This document shows, one piece after another, positions 27,434-36,705 of a stretch of 64,000 bases of DNA. The DNA is from Algoriphagus terrigena DSM 22685. GTDB lineage: Bacteria > Bacteroidota > Bacteroidia > Cytophagales > Cyclobacteriaceae. A program made the translations under genes and the position numbers. The notes under the pieces were generated by a model. The model saw only the letters and a list, made by a program, of their open reading frames with translations, made no database searches and was not told the origin of the DNA. The DNA is taken from NCBI RefSeq assembly GCF_000429445.1, contig NZ_KE386904.1, forward strand, positions 478,272 to 542,271. The letters are read 5' to 3'. Each line of letters opens with the position of its first letter. Within the stretch, counting starts at the first letter, position 1.

Positions 27434-28423
27434 CTATCTCTTTCCTTTAAAAACAAAAGATTTATGGAAAGCCCAAAAAACCTCCAAGCCTCTGGGGTAG
27501 GCCAATAATCCAAAAAGGTTGGAGAGATAAAAGCCTAAAGCCGCGGCCCATTTCTTTTCTTTGATCCCATAGTAAAACAAGTGGAAACGGATGGTAAAAA
27601 TCTGCAATTTGATACTGGCCTTTCCTGGAAATGCCGCATCCAGTAATTGGTAAGTGTTTAATGAAAGCTTTGACTTCCGGTAACTGCTCTTTGAAGACCA
27701 AAGTCCCTGAGAATGGATTCGATAGACAGATGGGCTTATACTTGGATCAAAACTAAAATCTCCAAACTGCAAGACGTAGGCCCAAAGGAAGGTATCTCCA
27801 TTGACTACCACTTTTTCGAATTCCTTAGGAAGTTTGAAATTCGAGGGCTTGCGAAAGACAACAGAAGCAGAGGGGATTTCAGGCATTGTAGAGATCAGAC
27901 CTTCAAAACTCCAATTTCGCTTTTCACTCTCCTGAATCGAGTTTGATAGTATTCTCCCCTCTATGTCACGTTTTTCCCTGTTGTGAAATGACCCTATAAA
28001 CTCGGAATGGGTCTCCAAAAAGTTAATTTGCTTCTGCACCTTAGAAACATCCGTCCAAAAATCATCCCCATCACAAAGTGCAATGTAATCACCCGTGCAG
28101 TTTTCCAAAGCCCAGAGATAATTCAAAGTCGAGCCCAAGTTTCGTTCCTGTCGCTTGTATTTGATCCAATGTCCTTTTGGATGTTCTTTGGCATATTTCA
28201 ACACAACTTCTTCTGTGTCATCCAAGGAACAATCGTTGGAAATCACCAATTCTATATCAAAATCAGCATTCTGGTTTAAAACTCCTTCTATTGCATCGCC
28301 AATGTATTCGCCGACGTTGTAGGCAATCATGCAAACACTCAATTTGACCTTAACTTCGCTGTTATTTCCTATCAAGGTCGATAAAATGAAGTCATGGATT
28401 GAAGGAATGCGTCCTTCCCACAT
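27434..28423 (-). CDS. GT2-family glycosyltransferase
   Basis: GT-A enzyme, up to 329 residues. The catalytic domain begins at VKLSVCMIAYNVGEYIGDAI and contains LVISNDCSLDDTEEV, YIALCDGDDFWTDVSK and a later NGDTFLWAYVLQFG. The start is uncertain: the ATG at 28423 overlaps the upstream gene by 52 bp and adds 24 residues that are a shifted reading of that gene; a TTG at 28375 overlapping the upstream stop by TTGA would give about 314 residues and fits the coupled style of this operon better. Confidence 0.88.
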   Translation of the reverse strand: MWEGRIPSIHDFILSTLIGNNSEVKVKLSVCMIAYNVGEYIGDAIEGVLNQNADFDIELVISNDCSLDDTEEVVLKYAKEHPKGHWIKYKRQERNLGSTLNYLWALENCTGDYIALCDGDDFWTDVSKVQKQINFLETHSEFIGSFHNREKRDIEGRILSNSIQESEKRNWSFEGLISTMPEIPSASVVFRKPSNFKLPKEFEKVVVNGDTFLWAYVLQFGDFSFDPSISPSVYRIHSQGLWSSKSSYRKSKLSLNTYQLLDAAFPGKASIKLQIFTIRFHLFYYGIKEKKWAAALGFYLSNLFGLLAYPRGLEVFWAFHKSFVFKGKR

Positions 28424-29565
28424 TGTTTGATTGCCAGTTCCCTAATTATTTGTGGATCATACCAGGAATAATTCTCTTTTACCTTCAAAATAGCTTCGGC
28501 CATAGATTTTGCATCTCGGACAGGTACAATTATCCCAGTGTCAGGCGTAATACTGTCCTCGACCCCACCGTTGGCGGTACTGACTACTGGTAGCCCACAC
28601 ATCATCGCTTCCCTCACGGCTATTCCATGGGGTTCTTGAATTGTAGGCGAAACAAATACATGGGCTTGGTTGAGCACATCCGAAATCTGTTCCCTAGGCA
28701 CAAAAGGGAAAAATTCTCCTTTTTCAAAAATCCCCAATTCCCGGCTTTTGCGTACAAATAGGTTTTCGGAAGAATGGGCCGAACTTTTATTAGCGCCTTT
28801 CCCAATCATAATAAATCTTAGGCTTGGATCCGTTTGGAGTACAATCGCAATCGCCTCCAGGAATTCAACCGCTCCTTTGATGGGCAAGGAATTGAGAATA
28901 GTGATGACAGTAAATTCCTTTTTCCTCTTTCCTAAGTCTATGCTGTACCTGTCCTCATCTACCAGATTCCAAATCACATCGGGATTGCATGCGGGCTGGT
29001 TCATCATTACCTGCCTACGCTCATCGTAGCTGACAGCCGCAGTTCGTCTCGCGGCTTTAAAAGCATCCATAATCAAAGTGGACCGCAGCTTGGAGTAATA
29101 GTGAAAGACAAATACTTGGTGTTCCATAATCACAAATGGTATCCCGGTTTGCTTGCTGATATGGTGGACATAAATCCCCGCATCCATGCCGCTTTGGGCG
29201 TGAAGTAGATCTGGTTGCCATCCATTTTGAATAAGTCTACTATAAGTCTTCCAAAATAATCTTAACTCTAAGCCAATCTGAAGGTTATCAGGAACCCTCC
29301 TATTCGCAGGAAACTTAAAGCAAAATGCAGGAGGGTCATTTTGAACTGTTGCATCGAATATTGGGTATTTAGTATTTAGCCAAGATTGAATGAAAGTCCA
29401 AATCCACCTCAACAAGGAACATGATTTTTTCTCGCCAAAAAGAACTTGAATTACCAATCCATCATTCCTGCTTAGAAATCGTGCCTGTTCTTGAAAATAC
29501 GAGCCATTTAGGGCTTGAGAAGCCAATGGATACCAAGAGGGTATAATTAGGACTTTCTTAGTCAT
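28372..29565 (-). CDS. GT4-family glycosyltransferase
   Basis: 397-residue GT-B enzyme. I chose the ATG at 29565 (MTKKVLIIPSWYPLASQ) over one 24 bp upstream because the first Rossmann strand starts right there. The donor-binding half has EFTVITILNSLPIKGAVEFL and later QEPHGIAVREAMMCGLPVVS with the E-x7-E region. WYP followed by NGSYFQEQA near the N-terminus is typical of this subgroup. Confidence 0.92.
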   Translation of the reverse strand: MTKKVLIIPSWYPLASQALNGSYFQEQARFLSRNDGLVIQVLFGEKKSCSLLRWIWTFIQSWLNTKYPIFDATVQNDPPAFCFKFPANRRVPDNLQIGLELRLFWKTYSRLIQNGWQPDLLHAQSGMDAGIYVHHISKQTGIPFVIMEHQVFVFHYYSKLRSTLIMDAFKAARRTAAVSYDERRQVMMNQPACNPDVIWNLVDEDRYSIDLGKRKKEFTVITILNSLPIKGAVEFLEAIAIVLQTDPSLRFIMIGKGANKSSAHSSENLFVRKSRELGIFEKGEFFPFVPREQISDVLNQAHVFVSPTIQEPHGIAVREAMMCGLPVVSTANGGVEDSITPDTGIIVPVRDAKSMAEAILKVKENYSWYDPQIIRELAIKQCGKDAFLQSMTSFYRP

Positions 29566-29602
29566 TTTGAGAGAAAACAACTCAAACATTTCAAAAACCT
29601 CT

Positions 29603-30496
29603 TCACTTCAAAAATCTTAAAAAACGAATTATAACAAATTGAATGTTTTTTGCAATTTTATAAATACTTGAATTTTGAAATGAGATTATTTCAAGCTTTG
29701 ATCTTAATAAATGAAAATTAATCCTTTCATAAATTTCAATATAATCTTTCCTCTCTAATATCCAATTCAAAAATCTGATATAGTCCAAATGCTTTATAAC
29801 AGATCCAAGTGGATCAATTTTATTAATTTGACTTCCTGGATTATCCATTCTATATACAGCGTTAATTTCTTGTAAGAAAAGGAAATCTCCATTTATAGCA
29901 ACAGAACAAAACAATGGAAAATCTCCAAATTTCAATTCATGAAAAAAATCAGGCAAAAATAGATGTTCTCTTTTAAAGAAAAATGAACAAGTAGGAATCA
30001 ACCATTTTGAAGCCATCAATTCTTTGAGAGTTATAACACTTAAACTATTAACTAATAACCCACTAAAATCACTTATAAAAGATTCGAATATTCGACCTTC
30101 CTTCTTATATTGAACATCATGAAAGCTCCCTGAAAACAAAGTATTCTGTATTGATTGAAACTGACGACTCAATTTATCTCGCGACAGCCAATAATCGTCC
30201 CCCTCACAAATCGCAATATAATCTCCTAGGCAAAGATCCAAGGCAAATTTCAAATTTGGGTTAATTCCAAGATTCTTTTCCTGGTTGAAGTATTTCACTT
30301 TCATGCACCTTGATGGTTCCAATTTCTCAAGGTACGATTCGATCTTCTGGTGAGTTCTGTCTATTGAAGCATCGTTTGAAATGACCAACTCGATGTTTGG
30401 ATAATCCTGGGCAACAATTCCTTCAAGGCAATCCAGTATAAATCTTTCATGGTTGTAAGCAATGACACATACACTGATTAGGGGAAGATTATTCAT
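29603..30496 (-). CDS. GT2-family glycosyltransferase
   Basis: 297-residue GT-A enzyme: LISVCVIAYNHERFILDCLE, LVISNDASIDRTHQ, YIAICEGDDYWLSRDKL. The C-terminal quarter is rich in isoleucine, lysine and phenylalanine. Base composition changes here: this gene and those to its right, up to about 38.3 kb, are clearly AT-richer than the left part of the locus. Its start overlaps the end of the next GT2 gene by 8 bp. Confidence 0.9.
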   Translation of the reverse strand: MNNLPLISVCVIAYNHERFILDCLEGIVAQDYPNIELVISNDASIDRTHQKIESYLEKLEPSRCMKVKYFNQEKNLGINPNLKFALDLCLGDYIAICEGDDYWLSRDKLSRQFQSIQNTLFSGSFHDVQYKKEGRIFESFISDFSGLLVNSLSVITLKELMASKWLIPTCSFFFKREHLFLPDFFHELKFGDFPLFCSVAINGDFLFLQEINAVYRMDNPGSQINKIDPLGSVIKHLDYIRFLNWILERKDYIEIYERINFHLLRSKLEIISFQNSSIYKIAKNIQFVIIRFLRFLK

Positions 30497-31388
30497 GCTG
30501 AATGAGCTTTCGTTTGAATATTGTCTTTAAGTTTTGTTTAAGCAAAAACAACATGTAGTAGAGCCGATTAATGGACGGATGGTACTCTTGCTTGAAACTA
30601 TTGTGAAACATGCCCATGTAAGCCGAATAATAATAAGTTTCCTTAGAACCAAATTTACCTTGAGAGACTAAGAAATCCCGAATTTGAAGTCTTAGGTTAA
30701 CCCAATTAAGAATCATGGTTTGGCGGTGTTGCTCACCCCTACTCAATGATCCTGTAGTTTTGTAGATCAAGGTCAAGAAACTTGAATCATACTTCGGCAA
30801 GTATCCAAGTTTCATGATTCGGAACATCAAGTCATATTCCTCACTAGTTCTTAGGGATGAGTTAAAATAACCAACTTCTTTTAAGACAGATATTTCAAAT
30901 AGATTGGAACAACTATTTCCCAGCTTGCTGCAAAACAAACCTATCCAAGGATCAGTAAAAAATCGGTTCAAATGTTTTCTACTGTCTTCAAATACATCGA
31001 CAGAATTACCAACAATAAATGGAATTTTGATTTCTGATTTTTGAATCAAGTTAACTTGGGCTAAAATTTTCCCAGGCAATAATTCATCATCAGCATCCAA
31101 AAATTGCACCCAATCTCCCGTTACAAACTCTAACCCTCTATTACGAGTTGCAGCTAATCCAAGATTATTCTTGTTTGGATGGGTATAAACTTGAATTTTG
31201 CTTGACAACTCCCTTAACTGATAACTTAACGCTAACGATTCATCTTGTGACCCATCGTCTACAATAATGATTTCATTTACATGCTCCTGTATAAGAGCAG
31301 AACTTACCGCTCTTTGAAGAAAATTCTCTGAGTTATAAACTGGAATTATAACACTTACTTCTAAATCAACCACTTTTCGCTTTTCCAT
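30489..31388 (-). CDS. GT2-family glycosyltransferase
   Basis: 299-residue GT-A enzyme: EVSVIIPVYNSENFLQRAVS, EIIIVDDGSQDESLAL, WVQFLDADDELLPGK and SEEYDLMFRIMKLGY (acidic base region). It overlaps its upstream neighbour by 23 bp and its downstream neighbour by 8 bp, so the three GT2 genes form one tightly packed block. AT-rich. Confidence 0.9.
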   Translation of the reverse strand: MEKRKVVDLEVSVIIPVYNSENFLQRAVSSALIQEHVNEIIIVDDGSQDESLALSYQLRELSSKIQVYTHPNKNNLGLAATRNRGLEFVTGDWVQFLDADDELLPGKILAQVNLIQKSEIKIPFIVGNSVDVFEDSRKHLNRFFTDPWIGLFCSKLGNSCSNLFEISVLKEVGYFNSSLRTSEEYDLMFRIMKLGYLPKYDSSFLTLIYKTTGSLSRGEQHRQTMILNWVNLRLQIRDFLVSQGKFGSKETYYYSAYMGMFHNSFKQEYHPSINRLYYMLFLLKQNLKTIFKRKLIQHE

Positions 31389-32400
31389 GAAGGAAAGTAT
31401 ACTTCAAAACTCTCAAACTCAAACCCAAAAATAAAAAAATTCTAAAATCAAAACCATATAAAACTAAGTATTCCCTAAGTAATGAAAAACCATGAATCTT
31501 GTTTTCAATAAATAAAATTTCAAGTCTTTCATATTCAAGTTTTAAATAATATTTTTTATCCAATAAATACAAATTTTGCTTAAAGTATATATTTCTAATT
31601 TTTTTAAGTAGTATTTTAATTTCTAAAAAATCAGAAGTCTTTTCTAATTTTCTATGAAAGGAATATTGCATATACAAGGTACGCTCTCTTTTATTAAAGA
31701 TAGCCCCTCCTAATTTACTCAAAATTTCAATACGCTTAGTTGTAGAATTCTCATCTTGAAGAGTATACTTTGTAGAGCTTAATTGCCCTTTATGTTTTCG
31801 ATAAGCCATTAATTTTTTAGGAATAATGGCCAAATCTCCAAACATGAGAGTATCCATAAAAAGACCATAATCACCTGCTACCTCAAATCGGAAATCGTAA
31901 TTAAGGTTATGTTTTCTTAAAAAATCATTATTTATTATAATACTAGGTTGAATAATTGGGCATTCAAACAATGCTCTTGTCCGAATCTCCAAAGGAGTTT
32001 CTGTCAGTTCGCTAGAACGATATTCTCCCCAAATTACATCAAAATGAGTTCCTGCGACAGCAATTTCGGGATGGCGATCCATGAAGTCAATTTGAGTAGC
32101 AAATCTCTCTGGATAACTGATATCATCAGAATCAACTCGAATTACGTATTTGGAATGAATCATTTCCATTCCTTTTCTTACTGTTCTGCCTATGCCTATA
32201 TTCTCAGAGTTTTTAAGATAGATAATCCGGACATCATTATAGGAAAGAATAATTTGCTCAGAATCATCTGTAGAACCATCATTTATAATTACGAATTTAA
32301 AATCTTTGAATGATTGGCTTAGTATAGAATCAATGGCTTCCTTTAGGTATAATTCTGAATTGTATACCCCCATCAGGACTGAAACCTTATCAGAAATCAT
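31366..32400 (-). CDS. GT2-family glycosyltransferase
   Basis: 344-residue GT-A enzyme. The ATG at 32400 (MISDKVSVLMGVYNSELYL) is chosen over a start 9 bp upstream because it sits at the usual distance from the first beta strand. Motifs: FVIINDGSTDDSEQI, YVIRVDSDDISYPER, FEVAGDYGLFMDTL. The last 100 residues are lysine- and tyrosine-rich with a hydrophobic tail. Strongly AT-rich. Confidence 0.9.
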   Translation of the reverse strand: MISDKVSVLMGVYNSELYLKEAIDSILSQSFKDFKFVIINDGSTDDSEQIILSYNDVRIIYLKNSENIGIGRTVRKGMEMIHSKYVIRVDSDDISYPERFATQIDFMDRHPEIAVAGTHFDVIWGEYRSSELTETPLEIRTRALFECPIIQPSIIINNDFLRKHNLNYDFRFEVAGDYGLFMDTLMFGDLAIIPKKLMAYRKHKGQLSSTKYTLQDENSTTKRIEILSKLGGAIFNKRERTLYMQYSFHRKLEKTSDFLEIKILLKKIRNIYFKQNLYLLDKKYYLKLEYERLEILFIENKIHGFSLLREYLVLYGFDFRIFLFLGLSLRVLKYTFLHGKAKSG

Positions 32401-32606
32401 CACAAACAAAATTGAATAACTTTAACTTCTCGAACCACCACTTTTTCAATTCAACCTAGTAAAAAGTCAATACTTTATAAAGTAACTATTCAGATAATTT
32501 AGCGAGAAATATAATGATAGGAATTTTTTTAAAAGATTGTTGAATAATACCTAAACCATCGTTTTACTAATTTCTTCAAATACCAGGAATTTTTGAAGAA
32601 GGAGAA

Positions 32607-33716
32607 TTACACCCCCAAAACTATCTGTCTAATTAATGAATTCCACTGTAAATTATACTGCTCTTTTGTCAAATTTGCCATAGCATATTTCTTGCCATTT
32701 TCACCTAGATATTCCGCCAAATCACGGTCTTTGTACAGGTTTACAATGGCCTGAGCCATTTCATCTACATCTCCCTCTTGGACCAAAATCCCATTTTGAT
32801 CAGATGTAATGACATCAGGAATCCCCGCATGATAGGTACTAATTACAGGAAGCCCCGCTGCCATGGCTTCAAGGATCGCAACAGGCGTTCCTTCTTTGTC
32901 ACCATTTGCAGCGGTTTTACTATGCTGAACAAAGCAGAATGATTCTGCCATTTCTTTTGCTATCGATAAAGGAGATAATACTCCAGCAAACTCAACATTA
33001 TCAATTTTCAAAGACTCGGAAATATCCTTGCAAACTGAAAGCAAATCTCCTTCGCCCACAAACTTAATTCGAAGATTAGGACATATCTCTTGAGCCTTTT
33101 TGAATGCCAATAAAGTCAAATAAGGAGCTTTTTTCTCTACAAACCTTCCAATCGCTAGCACTTGATTGGATTGATAATCGGGGTTAATATCATTGAATAG
33201 CTTTGAAGGTGAACATCTCAATAAAACAACCTTCTTTTCATCAGCCCCAAGCCTAATTACTTTTTGTCTCATTTCAGAGGACACGACAACTATAGCCTTT
33301 GCTATTTTGAACATAGTGTGGTATCCAACTATATAATTTTGGATGACTTTTTCTACACTGGCATCGTATCCATGAAAATGAACAATGAGCGAAATCCCTA
33401 GCCTTTCTGAAATCTCGCTTAACTCTGCACCTGAAGGACCATAATTGGCTATAATGAGTTGAATCCTTTTACGCTTCAAGTAAGACTCCAAGTACAATTC
33501 CCTGAGAGGTATTCTGATCAATCCTAATTTGTATAATGCTTTAATAATAAGCGGTGCTGAGGAGGGATTCTTTAGCTCTCCATCTTCAGACTCAACTGGA
33601 AAAAATCCAAAACAATTAAAAATATTCCCGTCAATACTCTTTTTAAGATTCTGAATAAAGGTTTCAGAATACACATTTTTTGAAGGTGAGGTAAAACAAA
33701 TATTTATTTTTTCCAT
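32607..33716 (-). CDS. GT4-family glycosyltransferase
   Basis: 369-residue GT-B enzyme: INICFTSPSKNVYSETFIQN at the start, LIVHFHGYDAS in the acceptor domain, VLAIGRFVEKKAPYLTLLAF at the domain border and NGDKEGTPVAILEAMAAGLP with the donor-site E-x7-E. The HFHGYDAS phrase is typical of colanic-acid/exopolysaccharide transferases. The gene overlaps the methyltransferase upstream by 13 bp. About 200 bp without a gene lie between it and the GT2 gene downstream. Confidence 0.92.
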   Translation of the reverse strand: MEKINICFTSPSKNVYSETFIQNLKKSIDGNIFNCFGFFPVESEDGELKNPSSAPLIIKALYKLGLIRIPLRELYLESYLKRKRIQLIIANYGPSGAELSEISERLGISLIVHFHGYDASVEKVIQNYIVGYHTMFKIAKAIVVVSSEMRQKVIRLGADEKKVVLLRCSPSKLFNDINPDYQSNQVLAIGRFVEKKAPYLTLLAFKKAQEICPNLRIKFVGEGDLLSVCKDISESLKIDNVEFAGVLSPLSIAKEMAESFCFVQHSKTAANGDKEGTPVAILEAMAAGLPVISTYHAGIPDVITSDQNGILVQEGDVDEMAQAIVNLYKDRDLAEYLGENGKKYAMANLTKEQYNLQWNSLIRQIVLGV

Positions 33717-34405
33717 GCAACAATTCCTAGACTTGTAAACATGATTTGATCACTGAGGGCAGGTTTGATTTTGTCTTTACTTAAAAGTTTTATTAGAAAA
33801 GGTTTGAAAACAACAAATAGAAATTTTTGCATCCTTATCGAAAAACCTCTCCTTTTGATCCAAAGCGCAAGCATCTGTACTATTGAGGCATCCCAACCTC
33901 CAAGGCAATTAATTTCAACATTAACAAAACCGGATTGTTCTAATAATCGCTGGATAGCAAAGGGCGTATACCGAAAATAGTCATGAGGGGCCTCATGCGT
34001 TGGCCATAAAAAAGGCACAGTCAAGACCAAAGGTGAATCTCGTTTCAACACCCTATTAATTTCAGTCAAAGTCAAATGTGGATCCGGACAATGTTCCAAA
34101 ACCTCAGTGGCAATACCTGAATCAAAAGAAGCATCATCGAATGGCATTTTGATCCCATCCCATAAATAATCCGGCTTTACTCCCCTTTTGTACTCCAAGG
34201 CGCCATAGATATCAATACCAGTATAAGTATTTACATTTGATTTTCCCAGAATTTCATTTTTGTAAGGCATCTCTCCACAACCTATGTCCAACAATTCTCC
34301 ATCAAGGATAAGGGATTTGCTCACCAAGAATTGATAGATTGATCTCTTTATGTAGAACCGATCTACGTTTTCAAATGTCAGACCTTGCGGATTAAAATCA
34401 ATCAT
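33704..34405 (-). CDS. Class I SAM-dependent methyltransferase
   Basis: 233-residue methyltransferase with motif I GELLDIGCGEMPYKNE, a GIATEVLEHCPDPHLTL phrase (motif II region) and VLKRDSPLVLTVPFLWPTHE (motif III). This Methyltransf_11-like arrangement is usual in O-antigen loci, where such enzymes methylate sugars or cap chains. It overlaps both neighbours (13 bp and 8 bp). Confidence 0.88.
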   Translation of the reverse strand: MIDFNPQGLTFENVDRFYIKRSIYQFLVSKSLILDGELLDIGCGEMPYKNEILGKSNVNTYTGIDIYGALEYKRGVKPDYLWDGIKMPFDDASFDSGIATEVLEHCPDPHLTLTEINRVLKRDSPLVLTVPFLWPTHEAPHDYFRYTPFAIQRLLEQSGFVNVEINCLGGWDASIVQMLALWIKRRGFSIRMQKFLFVVFKPFLIKLLSKDKIKPALSDQIMFTSLGIVAWKK

Positions 34406-35318
34406 TCTTCTTTTCTAATACTATGAGAATGTTTCTACCATTGACGAGATACTTTCTGCAAAACGATGATATGAAATGATATAATTTTGACGGAAATACC
34501 CTTCTAAAAGCTTTCAAAATAAAAAATTTCAAATTATGGACTGAAATCTTACCAACTGAAAAAAGATCAAGAATGTAATCTAACTCTGATTGGGAAATCG
34601 GTTCGTATTGAAGTTTAATTAAACTGAATCCAAACTTTTCTCCAACTTTCTTTAAGGCCTTACCTGTCCATAATCCCATATGATGAGGAGGAAGATTTAA
34701 TGTGTGAAATTTGTCAAACACATACAGGTAGGGATTACTATTAGGAACTCCAATAATGAGCTTACCATTTTTTCGTAGCAATTCACCGGCCTTTACAAAA
34801 TAATTGGAGACATCTTTTATATGCTCTAAAACTTGAAATGAGGCAATAACATCATATTCACTATTTTTAGCCTCAAAAGAAAAAAAATCGCAGTCATGAA
34901 CTTCAAATTTTTCATTTTCTGCCTTCAACACTTCTTCGCTATTTAATTCTAATCCCAAAGCTTTTACTCCCCTTTTTGCCAATTCTTTCAAAAAATATGA
35001 ATTTCCAGAGCCTACCTCAAGCCATTTTTGGCCACTATTTACATGTCTGAGGGCTAGTTTATGTTCCCATCTCTCATGATAATAATTCCTTTTTCCTTTA
35101 CTTAGATCAATATAAAATACACCGTCTCCCATAAATGAGAAAGGATAATAATATCTATACTTCGTTACTTCACATTCATAAATCTCTGCAAAATCAATCC
35201 CACTAAAATATCGTGAAACATCAACTTGAAAATCATTCTTATACCTAGCGACTATTTTTTTTGTAGGAATTCTTTCAATTAACTTTGATTTAAACTCCCT
35301 ATCGATTGGATTAATCAT
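34398..35318 (-). CDS. Class I SAM-dependent methyltransferase
   Basis: 306-residue methyltransferase. The ATG at 35318 overlaps the Wzt stop by ATGA and is preferred to one 12 bp upstream. A 100-residue N-terminal segment with YRYYYPFSFMGDGVFYIDLS precedes motif I KWLEVGSGNSYFLKEL. DVIASFQVLEHIKDVSNYF and GKLIIGVPNSNPYL follow. Being coupled to Wzt suggests chain-end methylation as a stop signal for ABC-dependent export; this is an inference from known O-antigen systems. Confidence 0.87.
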   Translation of the reverse strand: MINPIDREFKSKLIERIPTKKIVARYKNDFQVDVSRYFSGIDFAEIYECEVTKYRYYYPFSFMGDGVFYIDLSKGKRNYYHERWEHKLALRHVNSGQKWLEVGSGNSYFLKELAKRGVKALGLELNSEEVLKAENEKFEVHDCDFFSFEAKNSEYDVIASFQVLEHIKDVSNYFVKAGELLRKNGKLIIGVPNSNPYLYVFDKFHTLNLPPHHMGLWTGKALKKVGEKFGFSLIKLQYEPISQSELDYILDLFSVGKISVHNLKFFILKAFRRVFPSKLYHFISSFCRKYLVNGRNILIVLEKKND

Positions 35319-36559
35319 ACTATTCTCCAATTCCCATATTCAACATATTTGGCTGCACCAGGCTGCCAATAATAATCCCTTAACTCACCCATCACTTCCA
35401 CTTTGAAATGACAGATTTCACCTACTGTATCCAATTTTATTTTGGTAAATTTATCAGCATAATGAACTTTCAAATAATACTCACCAGGATACAGTCTGAG
35501 ATTTTTAATTTCCGAAACAATTTTTAATTGACTAGTCGATAAATCTAACTCGTGTTCTGAAGCCAAAAATAATTCATGAAAAATTGAGTTTTCATATTCA
35601 TCAAAAACTTGATAGGAAACAGAAGGAATCTTGACATTCTGAATTAGACTGATCGTTATCTCAACTGAAAATTTTTCATTAAACCTTTGGATATTATTAG
35701 GTTCTGAAGTGTTTATAGAAACGCTTACAATTCCTTTACTTATGTTACTTCTATAATCAAGTGACCTTGTCTTCTCCAAACCAAGGTAAGTTGTAACTCC
35801 TTTTTCGGTACCACCATTGAATACCATTTGTCCACTTTTCAAAACTATTGTACTTCGGGTCAAAGTTGTTATTGCTTGGATATTGTGGCTTACAAATAAT
35901 ACGGTCCTCCCTTCCTTTTTACTTACCTCCTCCATCTTACCCAAACATTTCTGTTGGAATTCATAATCCCCAACCGCCAATACTTCATCGATAATCAATA
36001 TTTCAGGTTCAAGATGTGCGGCCACCGAAAATCCCAACCTTACCCGCATCCCAGAAGAATAAAACTTAACCGGTGTATCAATATACTTTTCCACTCCCGA
36101 AAAGTTAATGATTTCATCCAGCTTTTGATCGATCTCCTTTTTCGTCATTCCAAGGATGGTGCCATTCATATAGATGTTTTCACGGCCTGTCAATTCAGGG
36201 TGAAATCCGGTGCCGACTTCTAGCAAGGCCGCTACACGGCCGTTCATTTCTATTCGCCCCGATGTAGGTTCGGTAATTTTGGATAGGATCTTGAGCAAAG
36301 TGGATTTTCCTGCTCCGTTCTTCCCGATTATTCCCAGTACTTCACCTTGCTTAACCTCAAAGCTGACATCCTTTAAGGCCCAGTGGATTGAACCACTTCC
36401 CTCCTCAAATTTCCCCAAGCTCTTGATTCGCTTAAAGTTTTCAACGGGAGCTTTAAGATTATTCCAAAGCTGTTGTACAAAGGTATCGGCCTTTTTTTCC
36501 TGTAAGCCGATTCGGTATCGCTTGGAGAGGTTTTCGACTTTAATAATTGTGTCGGACAT
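35315..36559 (-). CDS. wzt: Wzt-like polysaccharide ABC transporter ATPase
   Basis: 414-residue ATP-binding protein of the O-antigen/teichoic acid exporter type. Walker A GKNGAGKS at 79-86, signature YSSGMRVRLGFS and Walker B ILIIDEVLAVGD with the typical extra loop. Beyond residue about 260 there is an extra beta-rich domain (phrases VSINTSEPNNIQRFNEKFSV and VSYQVFDEYENS) corresponding to the Wzt C-terminal carbohydrate-binding domain, which in known systems recognises the capped chain end. Works with the permease encoded upstream. Confidence 0.93.
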   Translation of the reverse strand: MSDTIIKVENLSKRYRIGLQEKKADTFVQQLWNNLKAPVENFKRIKSLGKFEEGSGSIHWALKDVSFEVKQGEVLGIIGKNGAGKSTLLKILSKITEPTSGRIEMNGRVAALLEVGTGFHPELTGRENIYMNGTILGMTKKEIDQKLDEIINFSGVEKYIDTPVKFYSSGMRVRLGFSVAAHLEPEILIIDEVLAVGDYEFQQKCLGKMEEVSKKEGRTVLFVSHNIQAITTLTRSTIVLKSGQMVFNGGTEKGVTTYLGLEKTRSLDYRSNISKGIVSVSINTSEPNNIQRFNEKFSVEITISLIQNVKIPSVSYQVFDEYENSIFHELFLASEHELDLSTSQLKIVSEIKNLRLYPGEYYLKVHYADKFTKIKLDTVGEICHFKVEVMGELRDYYWQPGAAKYVEYGNWRIV

Positions 36560-36705
36560 TTTTTAGAATTCAGAATTATGAATTCAGAATTATGAATTGG
36601 TGAGATATGAAAATTACGTTAGTTACAAATTGTTACGCCACATCGGCAAAAACCTTCTGCATCCTTCTGTCCCGCAATACTGCGGGATCAAAAAATGGAA
36701 AGGTT
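36560..36705. repeat. Short spacer with duplicated 3' end of the permease gene
   Basis: The left end has two copies of GAATTCAGAATTATGAATT-like text. An 18-bp sequence GCCACATCGGCAAAAACC occurs at 36637-36654 and again at 36710-36727, where it is the last codons of the permease gene. Between them is a hairpin CCCGCA-ATAC-TGCGGG (36671-36686). This looks like a partial duplication or an insertion that copied the gene end. Confidence 0.7.

Noticed and set aside
36671..36686. CCCGCA/TGCGGG hairpin considered as terminator of the wzm gene
   Set aside because: On the minus strand the T-run precedes the hairpin rather than following it, so it is not a standard terminator.
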